Source: Sparassis latifolia (Eukaryota > Basidiomycota > Agaricomycetes > Polyporales > Sparassidaceae). Taken from it: a stretch of DNA of 64,000 bases. A program made the translations under genes and the position numbers. Location of the stretch: NCBI GenBank assembly GCA_018466975.1, contig CM031562.1:558001-622000 (forward strand), written 5' to 3'. Each line of letters begins with the position of its first letter. Positions within the stretch are counted from its first letter, which is position 1. Under the pieces are notes generated by a model. That model had not been told where the DNA came from, did no database searches, and was given only the letters and a program-made list of their open reading frames with translations. This document shows positions 44,885-55,669 of the stretch, in pieces.

Positions 44885-45696
44885 ATGGTCTCCAACTTTC
44901 GCGGCGGCACTACCCTATCTAAACATACCACACTATCAGGTATGTCTCAAGTTCTGTCCTTGAATTTTTGGCACGATGACCTTTTAAACCAGGCTTTCTG
45001 CTTCCGTCAATTCATTCAGCACCTCCATTCTTCACGTCAGGGTTTGGTCGCACGACTCTCTGTCCATACTGATGTGTTCCCCAGACAGCAACCCAACCCG
45101 ACGACTGAGGCTATCGTAGTGCAGCAGTGGTCCCGGCTAATACTTGCTTACGCGCGGCATAGAAAGTTGTTCACCCTGCGAGTGGAGGATGCTGAGATCG
45201 TTGGAAGTGAATGGGACGAGATCTTGCGGAATGATAGGATTAATCGTGCGCTGCCCACTTCCTTGGCCGTTTATATGTCGTTGAAGCAATGCTGCAGGCC
45301 GGCTCCTGCCGCCGCATCTGGAGTTCATTCTCACAGACATGGTAACCAAGAACACAGCGGTGTACGAACCTCCGAGGCAGACGCGATCCGTACTCCTGTA
45401 CTGGCGACAGCCCGAAGAGTGGGCCGAAGTCCTGCATGATTGGGTATGTAGGTCCCTCACTAAGCTGACATGTCTCTCATTTTTATCCCGCGCAGGCATC
45501 CACGACTGGCCAGTTGAATACAATTTTGACATTCTATGACATCATAGAGCCTCCCGTATCGTCACCATTGTCTGGGATACCCATGGTGATACTCAGGAAG
45601 GCAATAAGCATCCTTACCAAGACGAACCGCGCGCAAGTTATAGCTGTTGCCGATGGTGAAGGTGTTCGATTCTTAGCGGGCAATTCGGGCAAGTGA
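44885..45696 (+). CDS. VPS25: ESCRT-II subunit Vps25
   Basis: Five exons (44885-44939, 44993-45035, 45085-45245, 45298-45443, 45496-45696) total 606 nt for 201 residues. Vps25 landmarks are in order: GFLLPSIHSAPPFFT joined to QQPNPTTEA (the PPFF and QPN motifs), WSRLILAYARHRKLFTLRVE, a WDEILRNDRINRRLLPPHLE segment, TRSVLLYWRQPEEWAEVLHD, and after the last intron TTGQLNTILTFYDI, then GIPMVILRKAISILTKTNRA and QVIAVADGEGVRFL. These are the two winged-helix domains. Vps25 joins Vps22 and Vps36 and recruits Vps20 on endosomes for multivesicular-body sorting. Length and motifs are as expected. It is convergent with the MFS gene downstream. Confidence 0.93.
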
Positions 45697-45989
45697 CCGG
45701 ACGAAATGTAGCGTGAGATATCGTGATGTATCTATAAGCTCTATTACTTGTAAGGTCCTCTAATTGGAACTGATTTTGACCATGTTGGCCACAAATGACG
45801 TGGTGTGCCCAGCGATTATGCCAGCTAGTGCTCAAACCCGAAGAACATGCCAATCAGTACTTCGCAAGTTCATGCCCGAAGACCGTGTGGATGAGTGTCC
45901 ACAGAAGCCGTGCAGACGAGCTAGCTATTCTTCACCGTCAGACCAACGCATGATGATCAGCCGTGCAATACTCACTAAGATCACAATTT

Positions 45990-47792
45990 TTACTGTGCTT
46001 TAACCCGGCGTCTCATCCACGCAACCAAGATGCTGCTGAAGCTGGCGCCCATTGCACAGACACCGACAAATATTTCTATGGCACCGAATCCGTGGTACCC
46101 GTAACTCACAGCGCCACTGACTAGAGACGATGCAGACTTCCCGCTGTACAGAACACCGGACACCATTGGCCCGACAATCACCGCGATACCCTTAAGAAAT
46201 AACTGTGCGGCGAAGACGATCCCGGCCTGCTCGGGCTTGTTTCCGGCACAATCGGCTGAGACGATGGGTCCGACCGATGGAAAGCCACCAGCCTACGTAA
46301 CAAAGCATCTGTAAGTCACAACCAGATGAGATGGTGGACAGTAAACAATATATACCAGAGCCCCGAATATTATGGCGAACACGAAGACAAGGCGAAGCGA
46401 ACCTGCGAAACCCCAGAGGAGGAACGTTGCCAGGCCGCTCCCAAGGGCACTTACGAACATGATCCAGACATAAGGGTAGCGGTCACAGAGATGCCCAACA
46501 AGGACCTGGCCGACGACACCAGCACAGTTAAACAAAGACAGTGCGACGGTGGCAGATAGCGGAGAGGAGACCATAGTGGTGTATGTGGCAAGGTACAACG
46601 AGACGGGGAAGAACGACAAGGCCTGGAGTGTGATGGTGGCCGACTGCGCGAGTGTCAGAGGGGCACATTATCACTTCAAAATGTGCGCTTACATTCGCCC
46701 AGAAGAGCGCGGTCCTGAGGAACTGCATTTGCGGGGGGACGAAACGAGGCCTTCTCCGTCCATTAGTAAACTTAGGAACTGGGGTACGCGGTTGCACTCC
46801 GAGAAGAGCAAGGCCGGCTAAGAAAAGCATCATAATCGCCCATATCCGTAACGTCCAACGGAACCCGAGATGGTCAAGCAAAGCGTGTAGAAGGAACGGG
46901 ACTGCGAAACCTGTAGACGACAAAGTCAGCACGGCTGACGCACTTGTAAGAGGAACGACGCACCACCGACTCCTGTTCCTGCAAAGATCATACCCACGGC
47001 AAGCCCTCTGCGATGGACAAACCACTGAGGAAGGAGGAGTAAGATGGGAAAGTAAGCCGCTCCGGCACCCATACCAGCAAGGACTCCTTGCAGGATGATC
47101 AACTGCCACACCTGTAACGGTGTATTAGCCGAGGATGAACCAGATGGCGACAAAATACCTTGTTGACGAAGCTGGATATTAGGAGGGAAGTAAAACACAC
47201 TCCCAAGCCAACCCACATGCACGGCTTTAAGAGATCAGGATAGCGCCCCAGAAAGAGGGAAAGAATCAAGGACTTCAAATGGTCTCTCAGCAGGAGCTCG
47301 AACCAAATGGATTCCTGTGCGTTACCTCTGAGTATGTGACCGCAAGTGAGGTCGTACCCACTGCTGCTATCGCGATGTGGGACTGGCCATCAAAGGGAGG
47401 ATGAGTGGTGTAATAATCTGGAAGATATTCGGGCATTAGAGAAGAACCTTTCAGAGCAGCCTGAGCAGAGATCAAATGATGCATACTTTGAAAAATACCG
47501 TAACTTTCAACCAGAATGTAGCAATGAGTCATGCAAATGGAGCAGCTGCGCCGGAATGTACTTACCTGAAGCCGAAGCCCCAAACCATCAACTCCATCAC
47601 AAATGCAGATAGACAGAACCTCCAAGCCTTTATGCCGCCATCTACCGGTGGCAGTTCTTGTATGTTTACATCCGACTTGTTCTCCTGCTCGCTCGCAGGA
47701 CCGTCGTGAGGAGTGTCAAGCCGTGTATCCTGTCTGACAGACATCTCGTAAATTTCGTTCTTGTTCTCGTTGTGTTCGCTGTGAGTCTTCAT
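45990..47792 (-). CDS. MFS transporter, monocarboxylate-permease-like
   Basis: Start at 47792 gives a hydrophilic N-terminus rich in Glu/Asn, then PPVDGGIKAWRFCLSAFVME, the family signature. Readable membrane segments over about eight exons include FTSLLISSFVNK, VWQLIILQGVLAGMGAGAAY, FPILLLLPQWFVHRRGLAVG (the loop 2-3 region), LALLGVQPRTPVP, VALSLFNCAGVVGQVLVGHL with CDRYPYVW, and VIVGPMVSGVLYSGK to the end MRRRVKAQ. It belongs to the same broad family as the transporter at 11-12.7 kb but is clearly a different protein. Predicted to carry small carboxylates or related metabolites; substrate unknown. Confidence 0.85.
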
Positions 47793-48144
47793 AGTCTAAT
47801 AGGTGCACAATGTTGATGGAGGGGTATGGGTACGGGCGTAAATTCCGCATCGTGTGTTGCTTCGAGACTCGGGATGAGTCACTTTTTCGGTCAACTTACT
47901 CGCATACCGTATAAGGCGAACGGGTGGCAACTCCGCTCAGCCCAGGAGTCCGCGAAGAGACCAGGAACTCCGTCGGAAAGAGCCTTTATTTTCATTTAAC
48001 ATGACTTTCCTCCCTACACAGCCCAATCGAGTCTGCTTGGCGAAGTACACTGTAGCTGTAGCACAAGCAGTCAACGAATTAAATATGTTGCCCATCTTCG
48101 AAGTAGAGATCACACTAACGCTGTTCCTTGTATATTCTCGGTCC
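47793..48144. other. Short spacer, nothing recognised
   Basis: Promoter side of the MFS gene and 3' flank of the double-BTB gene. Confidence 0.4.
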
Positions 48145-49854
48145 TCATCTCACTTCAAATTTGACCTACATTAATGATGTGTTTGTAAGTCCGCCCACAC
48201 TTCCACATATTCCACAACTCACCGCAGCAACGACTTCGTCGATCTTCTCCGCAAATAATTCATTGAATTGCCTCAAGTGCGCAATTGCATTCCTCCGACA
48301 CGAGGTATTGCACAAGATTACTGCCTTTATCAATGCCGAGTCTGACAAGGTAGGATCCGCCACCGTGGGCCCGCAGGGTCTCAGATATAGTTCCCGACTG
48401 GCTTTGTCCATGTATTCTTTCCACCAGGTGCGTACTTTGCAGGTGGCATCGCCCCGTCGCACCCCTACAACCCCTTGACAGTCTGAGCAAGTAAACCAAG
48501 TCCAAGTCGAAAATCGAGAATTTGGAAGCCATCCAATATTCTGAGCAAGATTGCGAGCAGCTTCCCTGCATCTGTGATTGTGTGTGCGAAGTCTGTAAAG
48601 GTCTCCTGCAGAAGTCTCCTCCAGCTCGGGCGAATAATAATCCACTGCAATTGGATTGCGCAGGAGGCATTTAGCAGCGGCATCAGCAACTTGGCTCATA
48701 TTGTGTCGTGCTGCAATCAAGTACACTCCGAAGGAATCCTTCTCGGCAAACTTCAGTAGCTCTTGCCTTGCAACGCTGGTGGCCTTCGTCATGTTGTAAT
48801 TCAGAGCTGCATCTAGGAAAAGTCGCAAACTTCGGAGATCGTGGAATGTGGGATCGTCCAGCGCATAGTATATGCTGAGGAGATGGCCTAGTGTTGTAGA
48901 GTCTTCTGTTAGTCGAACAATCAAGGGATTTGAAATATGAAGCTCGTTCGCCATGTCGCTTTCATTTGCCTTTGGTACCGGGCATAATGAGGGAAGCATC
49001 TCCTTCAGCACAGGTGAGCTCATAGCCAGAATCACGCGATGGGCATGGAAATTGAAGTTATCAGAAGAACGGAGAATGACGTCGGTATCCGGAGTGGAAC
49101 CTCCGTCGAAAAATGATGCTGGGTGCATGCCTGTCGGACCTGATGAATGAGCGCCCTTCTGAGAAGAGTAATTCTCGCTGCCTTCATTTGTAACGGGAGA
49201 TGGATCGATGTCGAAGGCAAGCTTATAGGGGTTGCCGTGATACTGCAGAAGCCGATGATACACACCTGCCTTGATCTCTTCCAGCTCCTTGACATAGATG
49301 GCCTCTATGGACTGACCCAGAGTAGCTTGTGCGGCGGATTTTGCTATGCCCTCCTGACGGTAGTGACAAGCAATTGCCCATACTCGCAGAGCGTCCGTCG
49401 CAGTAAAGTCCAGTAATGCTTTACCCATCAACTTTATGGCTTCGCTCATCTCGTACTTGATTGCTGCTTCGAGGACGTGCCGGACATCATCCACTTGATC
49501 CAGGACTGGATCATTGATGGGATAACAGAGGCGAAGTAGATGGTCGAGTGTCTTAGCATTCTCAGCGACAGTAATGGTTGGGATTGCCGCCGCATCTAAT
49601 CCTGAGCGTCCCATCGAATCCTCTGGCTGTGGCAAGCTGAACATATCGTCAAAGAACTGAGACGCTTCGCACAGGATGCCCCGCCGCACGCGAAAATCCA
49701 CTGAATCCGATGAGCGCAGGACGACATCTGCGGTGGCTTTGTTGAAAGGAAAGGACGCACTTCGAACGATGACGGGAGCTGGTCCAGGATCTATTAGATT
49801 GTTGGATACCGTAGTTGAACTGAAATGAACGCTGATATCTAGATTGTCTTCCAT
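48145..49854 (-). CDS. Double BTB/POZ-domain protein
   Basis: Two exons (49854-48223, 48165-48145) encode 550 residues. The first BTB domain begins FPFNKATADVVLRSSDSVDF and RVRRGILCEASQFFDDMF, and includes TLDHLLRLCYPINDPVLDQV. The second begins STPDTDVILRSSDNFNFHAH, with HLLSIYYALDDPTFHD. After each come the helical repeats seen in agaricomycete BTB proteins (ARQELLKFAEKDSFGVYLIA, SPELEETSAGDLYRL). A C-terminal module has WTWFTCSDC, a WWKEYMDKAS segment and a later C-x3-C pair (CNTSC), then the tiny last exon ending KFEVR. The same tail occurs in the single-BTB genes at 60-64 kb. Probably a protein-interaction adaptor; partner unknown. Confidence 0.88.
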
Positions 49855-50476
49855 TTCTCAGTTGGGATCCAGCGAAGGTGGTTGCAATCGGTAGGACGGT
49901 ATTTCAGTCAGATCGCTATAGATTGACCCGTTCAACGTCAGAGATTCCGTCCAATGATTTAGACATGACCAACCGAAGTGCTATATAAACAGAGCCACTG
50001 CACTTCAGGATATTCAGCACTTGAGATGTGTCTGGTGACTCTCCTTTGTTCGGAAAAGCTTTTAGATCTGAAGCGCCAGATGCCGATCAGAGGAAGCATC
50101 AACTGCCATCAAAACAAACCTGACTCGGGCACTCTTTCGTGGTACCTTGAAGTTGTATGCCGTCTCGTACGAGTACAAATTTGAGGAGACGAGTGTAGGA
50201 AAAACAGTGTCGCTTCTCATTCGATTATGTAAGCTATCTAGCGCTGAATGTATGGGTTTGTGCACCGCACTCGACCTGGTTCCAGCGGGGTTATCAAAGA
50301 GCAGCGAGAACGGTATCCGGACAGGCGATAGTATACAAAAGTTACGGGTCAGTAAATAAATACAGACGGAGTGGGGGTGCAGCAGAATACAACAAGGTGA
50401 TGTTACATATATAATTCTTCCGAAGCATGTGTCCGCAAATCTATCGACGAAGTCCCAAAGGCGGCGAAGATACCGA
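49855..50476. promoter_or_regulatory. Upstream region of the double-BTB gene
   Basis: Contains a TATATAAA-type stretch at about 49981-49989, roughly 130 bp before the BTB start on the minus strand. No gene is supported, and the antisense open frame at 50062-50754 overlaps the RING gene and lacks motifs. Confidence 0.4.
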
Positions 50477-51397
50477 TTAAACAACCAGCGCAGCCATCTC
50501 CAGGGAGGGCGACGTCGGCGAAGCCTTCCCTGTGAATGACTCTGATCGTGTGCGCTTCGGCGAAGGCATGGGCGACGCATCCCGCTTGCGCTTTGGCGAC
50601 TGACACTTGGGGCAGTCTGAGCAGTAGCTGTCATCGCTTGCAGCAGGTGAGGGAGGGCGAAATGACGATTCGCGCAGGTCCTCAAATGCCGACTGTACTC
50701 GATGGTCAGGCTGAGGTGGGAATGTCGACAACGTCCTAGATGACTAGTGAGCACTCGTTAATGGTTCAAAAATGTGCACGATACGTACTGCGACTCCTCA
50801 AAGCTCCGCTTGAGCGCATTGTATCTTGATTCTAAAAAGTCCCTCTCCGACTTCATTTTAAGCGCGCTGTCGCGCGCGAGCCTCGCGAGCCCGACGAGGC
50901 CCAGTGTAGCCGTGGCGTGGACTGCTGCACGCTTGCGCCAGACGATGCAAGTCGCCTTGAGAGCCGCGTTCTCCGCGCGCAGGCGGTCGCACTCAGTATT
51001 AGGAACAGAAGACGGGGACAAGGGTTGTAGGGTATGTGGAGCAGTATAGTCTAGATGGAGCTTGCGAACAGCAGGTGAGACATGTTGCCGAAGATGCGGA
51101 GGAACAAGCGAGGGATCGACTTGGGCTGCGACGGCAGTCGTTAACTCACTCAACATATTGTACATTGTGTAGACCACTCACATATAACGTATGGCTGCTT
51201 ACAGGTGGGGCAGAAATGATGATGGGTGTACGGTGTGATGTTGCGAACTACTCGGACGATGCATCCATGGCAAAATACGTGACCTGTAATTGTGCATTGT
51301 TCGGTTCTGCACTCACGTGGAACATGGGAGGCAACTTACCGCAAGGCAACGCAGCCGGATCTGTAAGCGTGTCAAGACAAACAAAACACGTTGGCAT
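50477..51397 (-). CDS. RING-finger and coiled-coil protein A
   Basis: Start at 51397. Exon 1 gives MPTCFVCLDTLTDPAALPCG, and the next exon gives HVFCHGCIVRVVRNITPYTH then FCPTCKQPYVI, a complete C3HC4 RING. Introns GTAAGT-TTACAG and GTGAGT-GTCGCAG join it to AQVDPSLVPPHLRQHVSPAV, then CDRLRAENAALKATCIVWRK and SALKMKSERDFLESRYNALK (coiled coil). The last exon (50731 to 50477) is Ser/Pro-rich and basic, with CSDCPKCQSPKRKRDASP and SPKRTRSES. About 240 residues. The RING suggests E3 ubiquitin ligase activity, and the basic tail suggests the nucleus. It shares its layout with two genes on the other strand at 52.3-55.2 kb. Confidence 0.83.
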
Positions 51398-52298
51398 AGA
51401 AGCCTACAACGAGGTAGTCTGGAGGGGCGTAGTGGATACGGCAGCAACAACTGGCTTGAGGACCAAGCAGATACGGTCGGAACCGCATTTATACGACAGA
51501 GGATTGCGGGAGTTGCAGGAAGACTTCACCTCCGAACGCCACCGCATGCATCGTACCATCAGGGCAGTTTTGCACCATGGGCAAGTCGAGAGTGAAATAT
51601 CCGCGAGGAACGTTCGCCTGCGGCGGGAAGATTTAAATATCCTGTTCGGCTCTAGAGACGACGGACATCGTCGTGGTTTTTGGCGACCAAGATTTGACCG
51701 TCGTCTCTGCGTAACATAGGGCCTGGAAGCCTGCGAGGTGAGACAGTTACGGGGATTCCGCAATCAATGGAACAGTCTAGACACGCGAAGCTGTAGTGGT
51801 GTCCTCGCCATTACAACCCGCTGTCCGCCGAATTGAAGTACTTTTTTGAAACTTGAGAGGCGGAGAGTAGGGCGAGGTTCTTACGAGAACAACGCCGTCG
51901 AGTCTAGGGGCGCCTAGATTTTCGAGAGGCGGTCCCTTTTCGGGGATCTCGGGCCTGCGCTTGTACACTTGCGGTGACGGAACATAGCCAAATTAGATTT
52001 GTGCAGGAATTCGAGACATACAGGATTTCTGGCAGTAGTGGAGAATATCGAGGTGGTGGAGAATCTGGAGATGAACTTGAGCGCGGCGGAAGTTCCGAAG
52101 TTGCTTATCTAATCTAATCATGATCTACTCACATGACCACTCATCACGACCACGTGATGGCGTTTACAGGCGACGCGTCCGAGTCTCCCGGCCGCATAAC
52201 TCTGCCACGATCATCTTACTCACCTTTTGGCCCGGTACGCCTCGCAGTAGGAACGGTGTATTCCATTAACTCTCATCTACTTTGATGAAAACACAAAC
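51398..52298. promoter_or_regulatory. Spacer between divergent RING genes A and B
   Basis: About 900 bp between two divergent starts. It holds no gene I can support. A CACGTG-containing stretch (ACCACGTGATGG) is at about 52149-52160. Confidence 0.35.
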
Positions 52299-53364
52299 AT
52301 GGTGATGGCTAACACAACTTGCGGAATCTGTTTGGACGAACTCAAAGTCCCTGTGTCAACACCCTGCGGTGCGTCACTTTGGCCTACAACCCGACGTGTC
52401 ACTAACTTTATACACGAACGTAGGGCATCTTCACTGCGAAAAATGTCTTACGGCATACATTGAGAAGAGTCCAGACGCCATTACCGCTTCTTGTCCTACC
52501 TGTCGGTCAGCTTTCGGCATAGGTATGTCGACTAACTCAACTATTCGTTGCACATCCTGAAAGAGTGCTACAGCTATGCCTGACATGAGATTTGTTCCGG
52601 AAAAATACCACAAGTTCATTATTCCGAACGTTCGACGCGTTTTTCTCGATGCACCACTTCACACCTCTTCGGATCTGCAGGTTGATGTCACGAGGCTGGA
52701 GGGACGCGTACAGGAACTCGTGCACGATAAGACACTGCTGATGGATCGCTGTGAGGCTCAGATGGCCGCTTCTGCTATTCACGCGTCGGGAGAGCGCGAT
52801 GCGCGGCTAGAGAACGAGAAACTAAAGATGGAGATGCAGAAGCTCCGAAAGAAGTACGATGGCTTGAAGGGAAAGTACTTCAGCTTGAGGGAGACGTGAG
52901 TATCTCTGTTATTTGGTCCACCTCACGTATTGATGCGTCGACTCCGCGGACTTAACAGATCGGGAGTGTCGACTCACGCCATGAAGCGCAAGAGCGGCCA
53001 AGCGGCCCTGGACACATTCCTAGAGCCTTCGCAGTGCCGTTCCGGGTTCGATACTCGCGAGGTTGATGGTAGACTTGTACATCGCAAATCCAAACGTCCT
53101 CGGCTGCTCGGCTCTCCTTTCGATCTCAACCACCTAGCAGGTCCGGTGCCTGTGTTCAAGAAGCGGTTACCAATATCCCAGCCCGAAGACAGTTCGAGCT
53201 TGCCAAGTTCTTTGGGTTCAAAGGCGCGCCCTCGACGCTCCGGCCTTCCTACAGGAGACTTGTTTTCCCCGAGAATCGGAGGGTTGAACGGTGGACATGG
53301 CAGCATCGATTACGATTATGGCACGGCGACAATTCCCCTTGTGGAGGATAATGATGACGACTGA
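52299..53364 (+). CDS. RING-finger and coiled-coil protein B
   Basis: Start at 52299 (an in-frame ATG follows at 52305). Exon 1 is TTCGICLDELKVPVSTPCG; the next is HLHCEKCLTAYIEKSPDAIT with ASCPTCRSAFGI, together a complete C3HC4 RING. Next come MRFVPEKYHKFIIPNVRRVF, a coiled coil (LQVDVTRLEGRVQELVHDKT, then LENEKLKMEMQKLRKKYDGL), and after a further intron a basic, Ser-rich tail (SGVSTHAMKRKSGQAALDTF to LVEDNDDD). About 300 residues. A predicted E3 ubiquitin ligase of unknown target. Its layout parallels genes A and C. Confidence 0.85.
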
Positions 53365-53689
53365 CGGAAAGTAATGGCTTGGATATCTCGTGGCTCTTCT
53401 GCATCTTCACGTTATATTATTGAAAATTTCCAGTGCTGTTGGTAATTTCTGGCGCGGAAATCTTTTGCACATCCATGTTTTCTATCGCTCTCGCTATGGT
53501 GTGGAATTCCGTATATCGTTTCCAACAAAATAATAAATGTTTCTTTGATTGATCATCACGTGGTCGTGCCACAGACGCGTCTCGGTTAAGCGTGATGCGC
53601 GCGCTGATACTACAACTTGACCAACATCATATCCTGAAAGATAACCCCACACAGTCTTCATCTCGTTTTATTTATTTTATGCTCAGTTC
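53365..53689. other. Spacer between RING genes B and C
   Basis: AT-richer 3' flank and promoter. It has a CACGTGGTCGTGCC stretch near 53559. No gene. Confidence 0.4.
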
Positions 53690-55160
53690 ATGCAGTCACA
53701 CTGCACTATCTGTCTGGAGAATCACCCGATAGACGTCTTCCGCTTTTTGCCGTGCGGTAGGTTGCCCATAACGACTTCGTGCGCCGTACGGGTTCGCTCA
53801 TGTCACATTTACATGCTTCGCTGGTAAAGGACATGGATTTTGTGTGGAATCTCTTACAGGATATGTCGGGAACAACGCTGGACCGCGTGCCCCGAAGAAG
53901 ACCTGCCCAATATGCCGTGATCTATTTCGTCTGCATGATGTTCATCCCATATACCTCGTCACGGATCACGCGCCATCGCCCCAGGGACAGCCAAACATAA
54001 CATCAGATACTACAGACTACGCGGAACACCACCAAGTACGCTACTCAAAGGCCGCGCTAAAGCAGGCCAACCACGTAGCTAGAGCAATCAGAGAAGTGGA
54101 CGCGACAAAAGTCAGTGCTGAGCAAGTGCGCGAGTTAGGAACAAAAGTGGAAAAGGTCGCAGGTGGACTAGGCGGAGGTTCGAGCCACGTAGAGGTGTGT
54201 GACACCTTGCATGGTATGCATCTGGTCTAAATCCCGTACAACACGGCAGACATTGCTCTCTGCCATAGCAGACTTTTGGAAGCGCATCGTACCGGTTGTC
54301 GCCACGGCGTCTGAACAAGAGAAAGAGCTTAAGGCACTCGGGGAGGAGCGGCGCGCTATTGAGGTGGAGAATAGGCGGCTACGGGACGAGGCCGACAACG
54401 CCCGACAGCTTGCTAGCCAGGCCGTTGATACGGCTGACCAGGCGCACCATGAAGTGGTCAGATGGAGGGAGGAGAACGACAAGCTCGGTAAGCGCTTCAC
54501 GGAGAAACAGACAGAGCACAGCGAGAGCCTAGCTACGAAAGCTCAGGAGATATCCGATCTGAAGGATAAGCTGCTCGCGCATAAAAAGAAGGTCAGCCAT
54601 CGCGATGTCCTTGTCTCCGCTCACTGAGGAATTTCTGATACGTGATGTAGGAACAACAACGAATAGAGAAGATCAACAAACTCAAAGAACAGGTGGAGGA
54701 GCAAGACAGCATCATTGAGGACCTCCGACGCGCAGCTGTTCGCACTCCTGTGAAACCACAACGGCAGTTCTTGCTAGATCCGAGTCAGTTCTCAAGTCGG
54801 TCGACTCAAGTGGGTAGTTTCACTTTGAATACAGCTTAAATGGTAATTCTGATACCAACCTTGTAGGAATCTATTTATATTGCTCCTTACACCGACGAGA
54901 ACATAGACTCAGAATTCGACCTCGGGCTGGAATACGTGGACCTCGCATCACCACGTCCTCTTCCGTCACTTTTCCTAGATGTGCCAGACACAACCATATC
55001 AGCACAGCGCCCAAAGTTCGCGTCGGACTGGACTCTGGATCCACCTCGGAAACGCAAGCGCGAAAATTCAGCGACGACGTTTCCGATACAGGTCGACGCC
55101 AAAGGGCAGGTGAAGGGCACAGTGCAGTTGGGATCAAGACAAAGACTGAACTTCAAGTAA
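53690..55160 (+). CDS. RING-like and coiled-coil protein C, RING missing one ligand
   Basis: Start at 53690. Exon 1 is MQSHCTICLENHPIDVFRFL then PCG. A GTAGGT-GTAAAG intron leads to HGFCVESLTGYVG and KTCPICRDLFRLHDVHPIYL. Seven of the eight C3HC4 ligands are present, but the sixth (third residue after FC) is Ser. Later exons form a long coiled coil: LSAIADFWKRIVPVVATASE, then RRLRDEADNARQLASQAVDT and LKEQVEEQDSIIEDLRRAAV. The C-terminus is SIYIAPYTDENIDSEFDLGL followed by a basic KRKREN motif and a short tail ending GSRQRLNFK. About 400 residues. It may still be a degenerate RING ligase or a scaffold. Confidence 0.8.
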
Positions 55161-55669
55161 TCGATTTTCGAGACGTTTGAGCACAATTCATTTTCCCGCA
55201 CAAAATTTCCAACCAGGCTTGTTTTTCTGGAATGAACATTCAATCCAAATGTCAGCGAATTGAAGTCAATCTGCCAGTGATCTTGGGATGATCGTGAGAA
55301 CTTGAAGCCATGCGCCTGGCACGCGTCCACTGAGCGCTCGTTGGCCGTTACAGTCGACTGCTCGTCTTTCGCTTGCCCGGCCAGTGCTCGAGTCCAGCGG
55401 GACCGCACAGACCCACGGTCGGAACGCAGGACATTGGCTGAAGCTGCGCAAATAGTTCTGCATCGCTCTAACAAAGTTCTCGATCCAGCTCGGATTCATT
55501 CCATACCTCGGTGCAATCCAACATTTCTTGTCTCACAACACACGTCTGCGTTCCTGTCTTATAGACCTATATACCAGCCCTGTAGCTGCCTCTGTCGCAC
55601 TGATTCTTTCCAACTGAACCTCTGGATAGCTGTCTCGCATAGTTTTCGCTGCTGCTCGGTCCTGAGTAG
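55161..55669. other. Intergenic region
   Basis: About 500 bp, no gene or clear motif. Confidence 0.4.
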
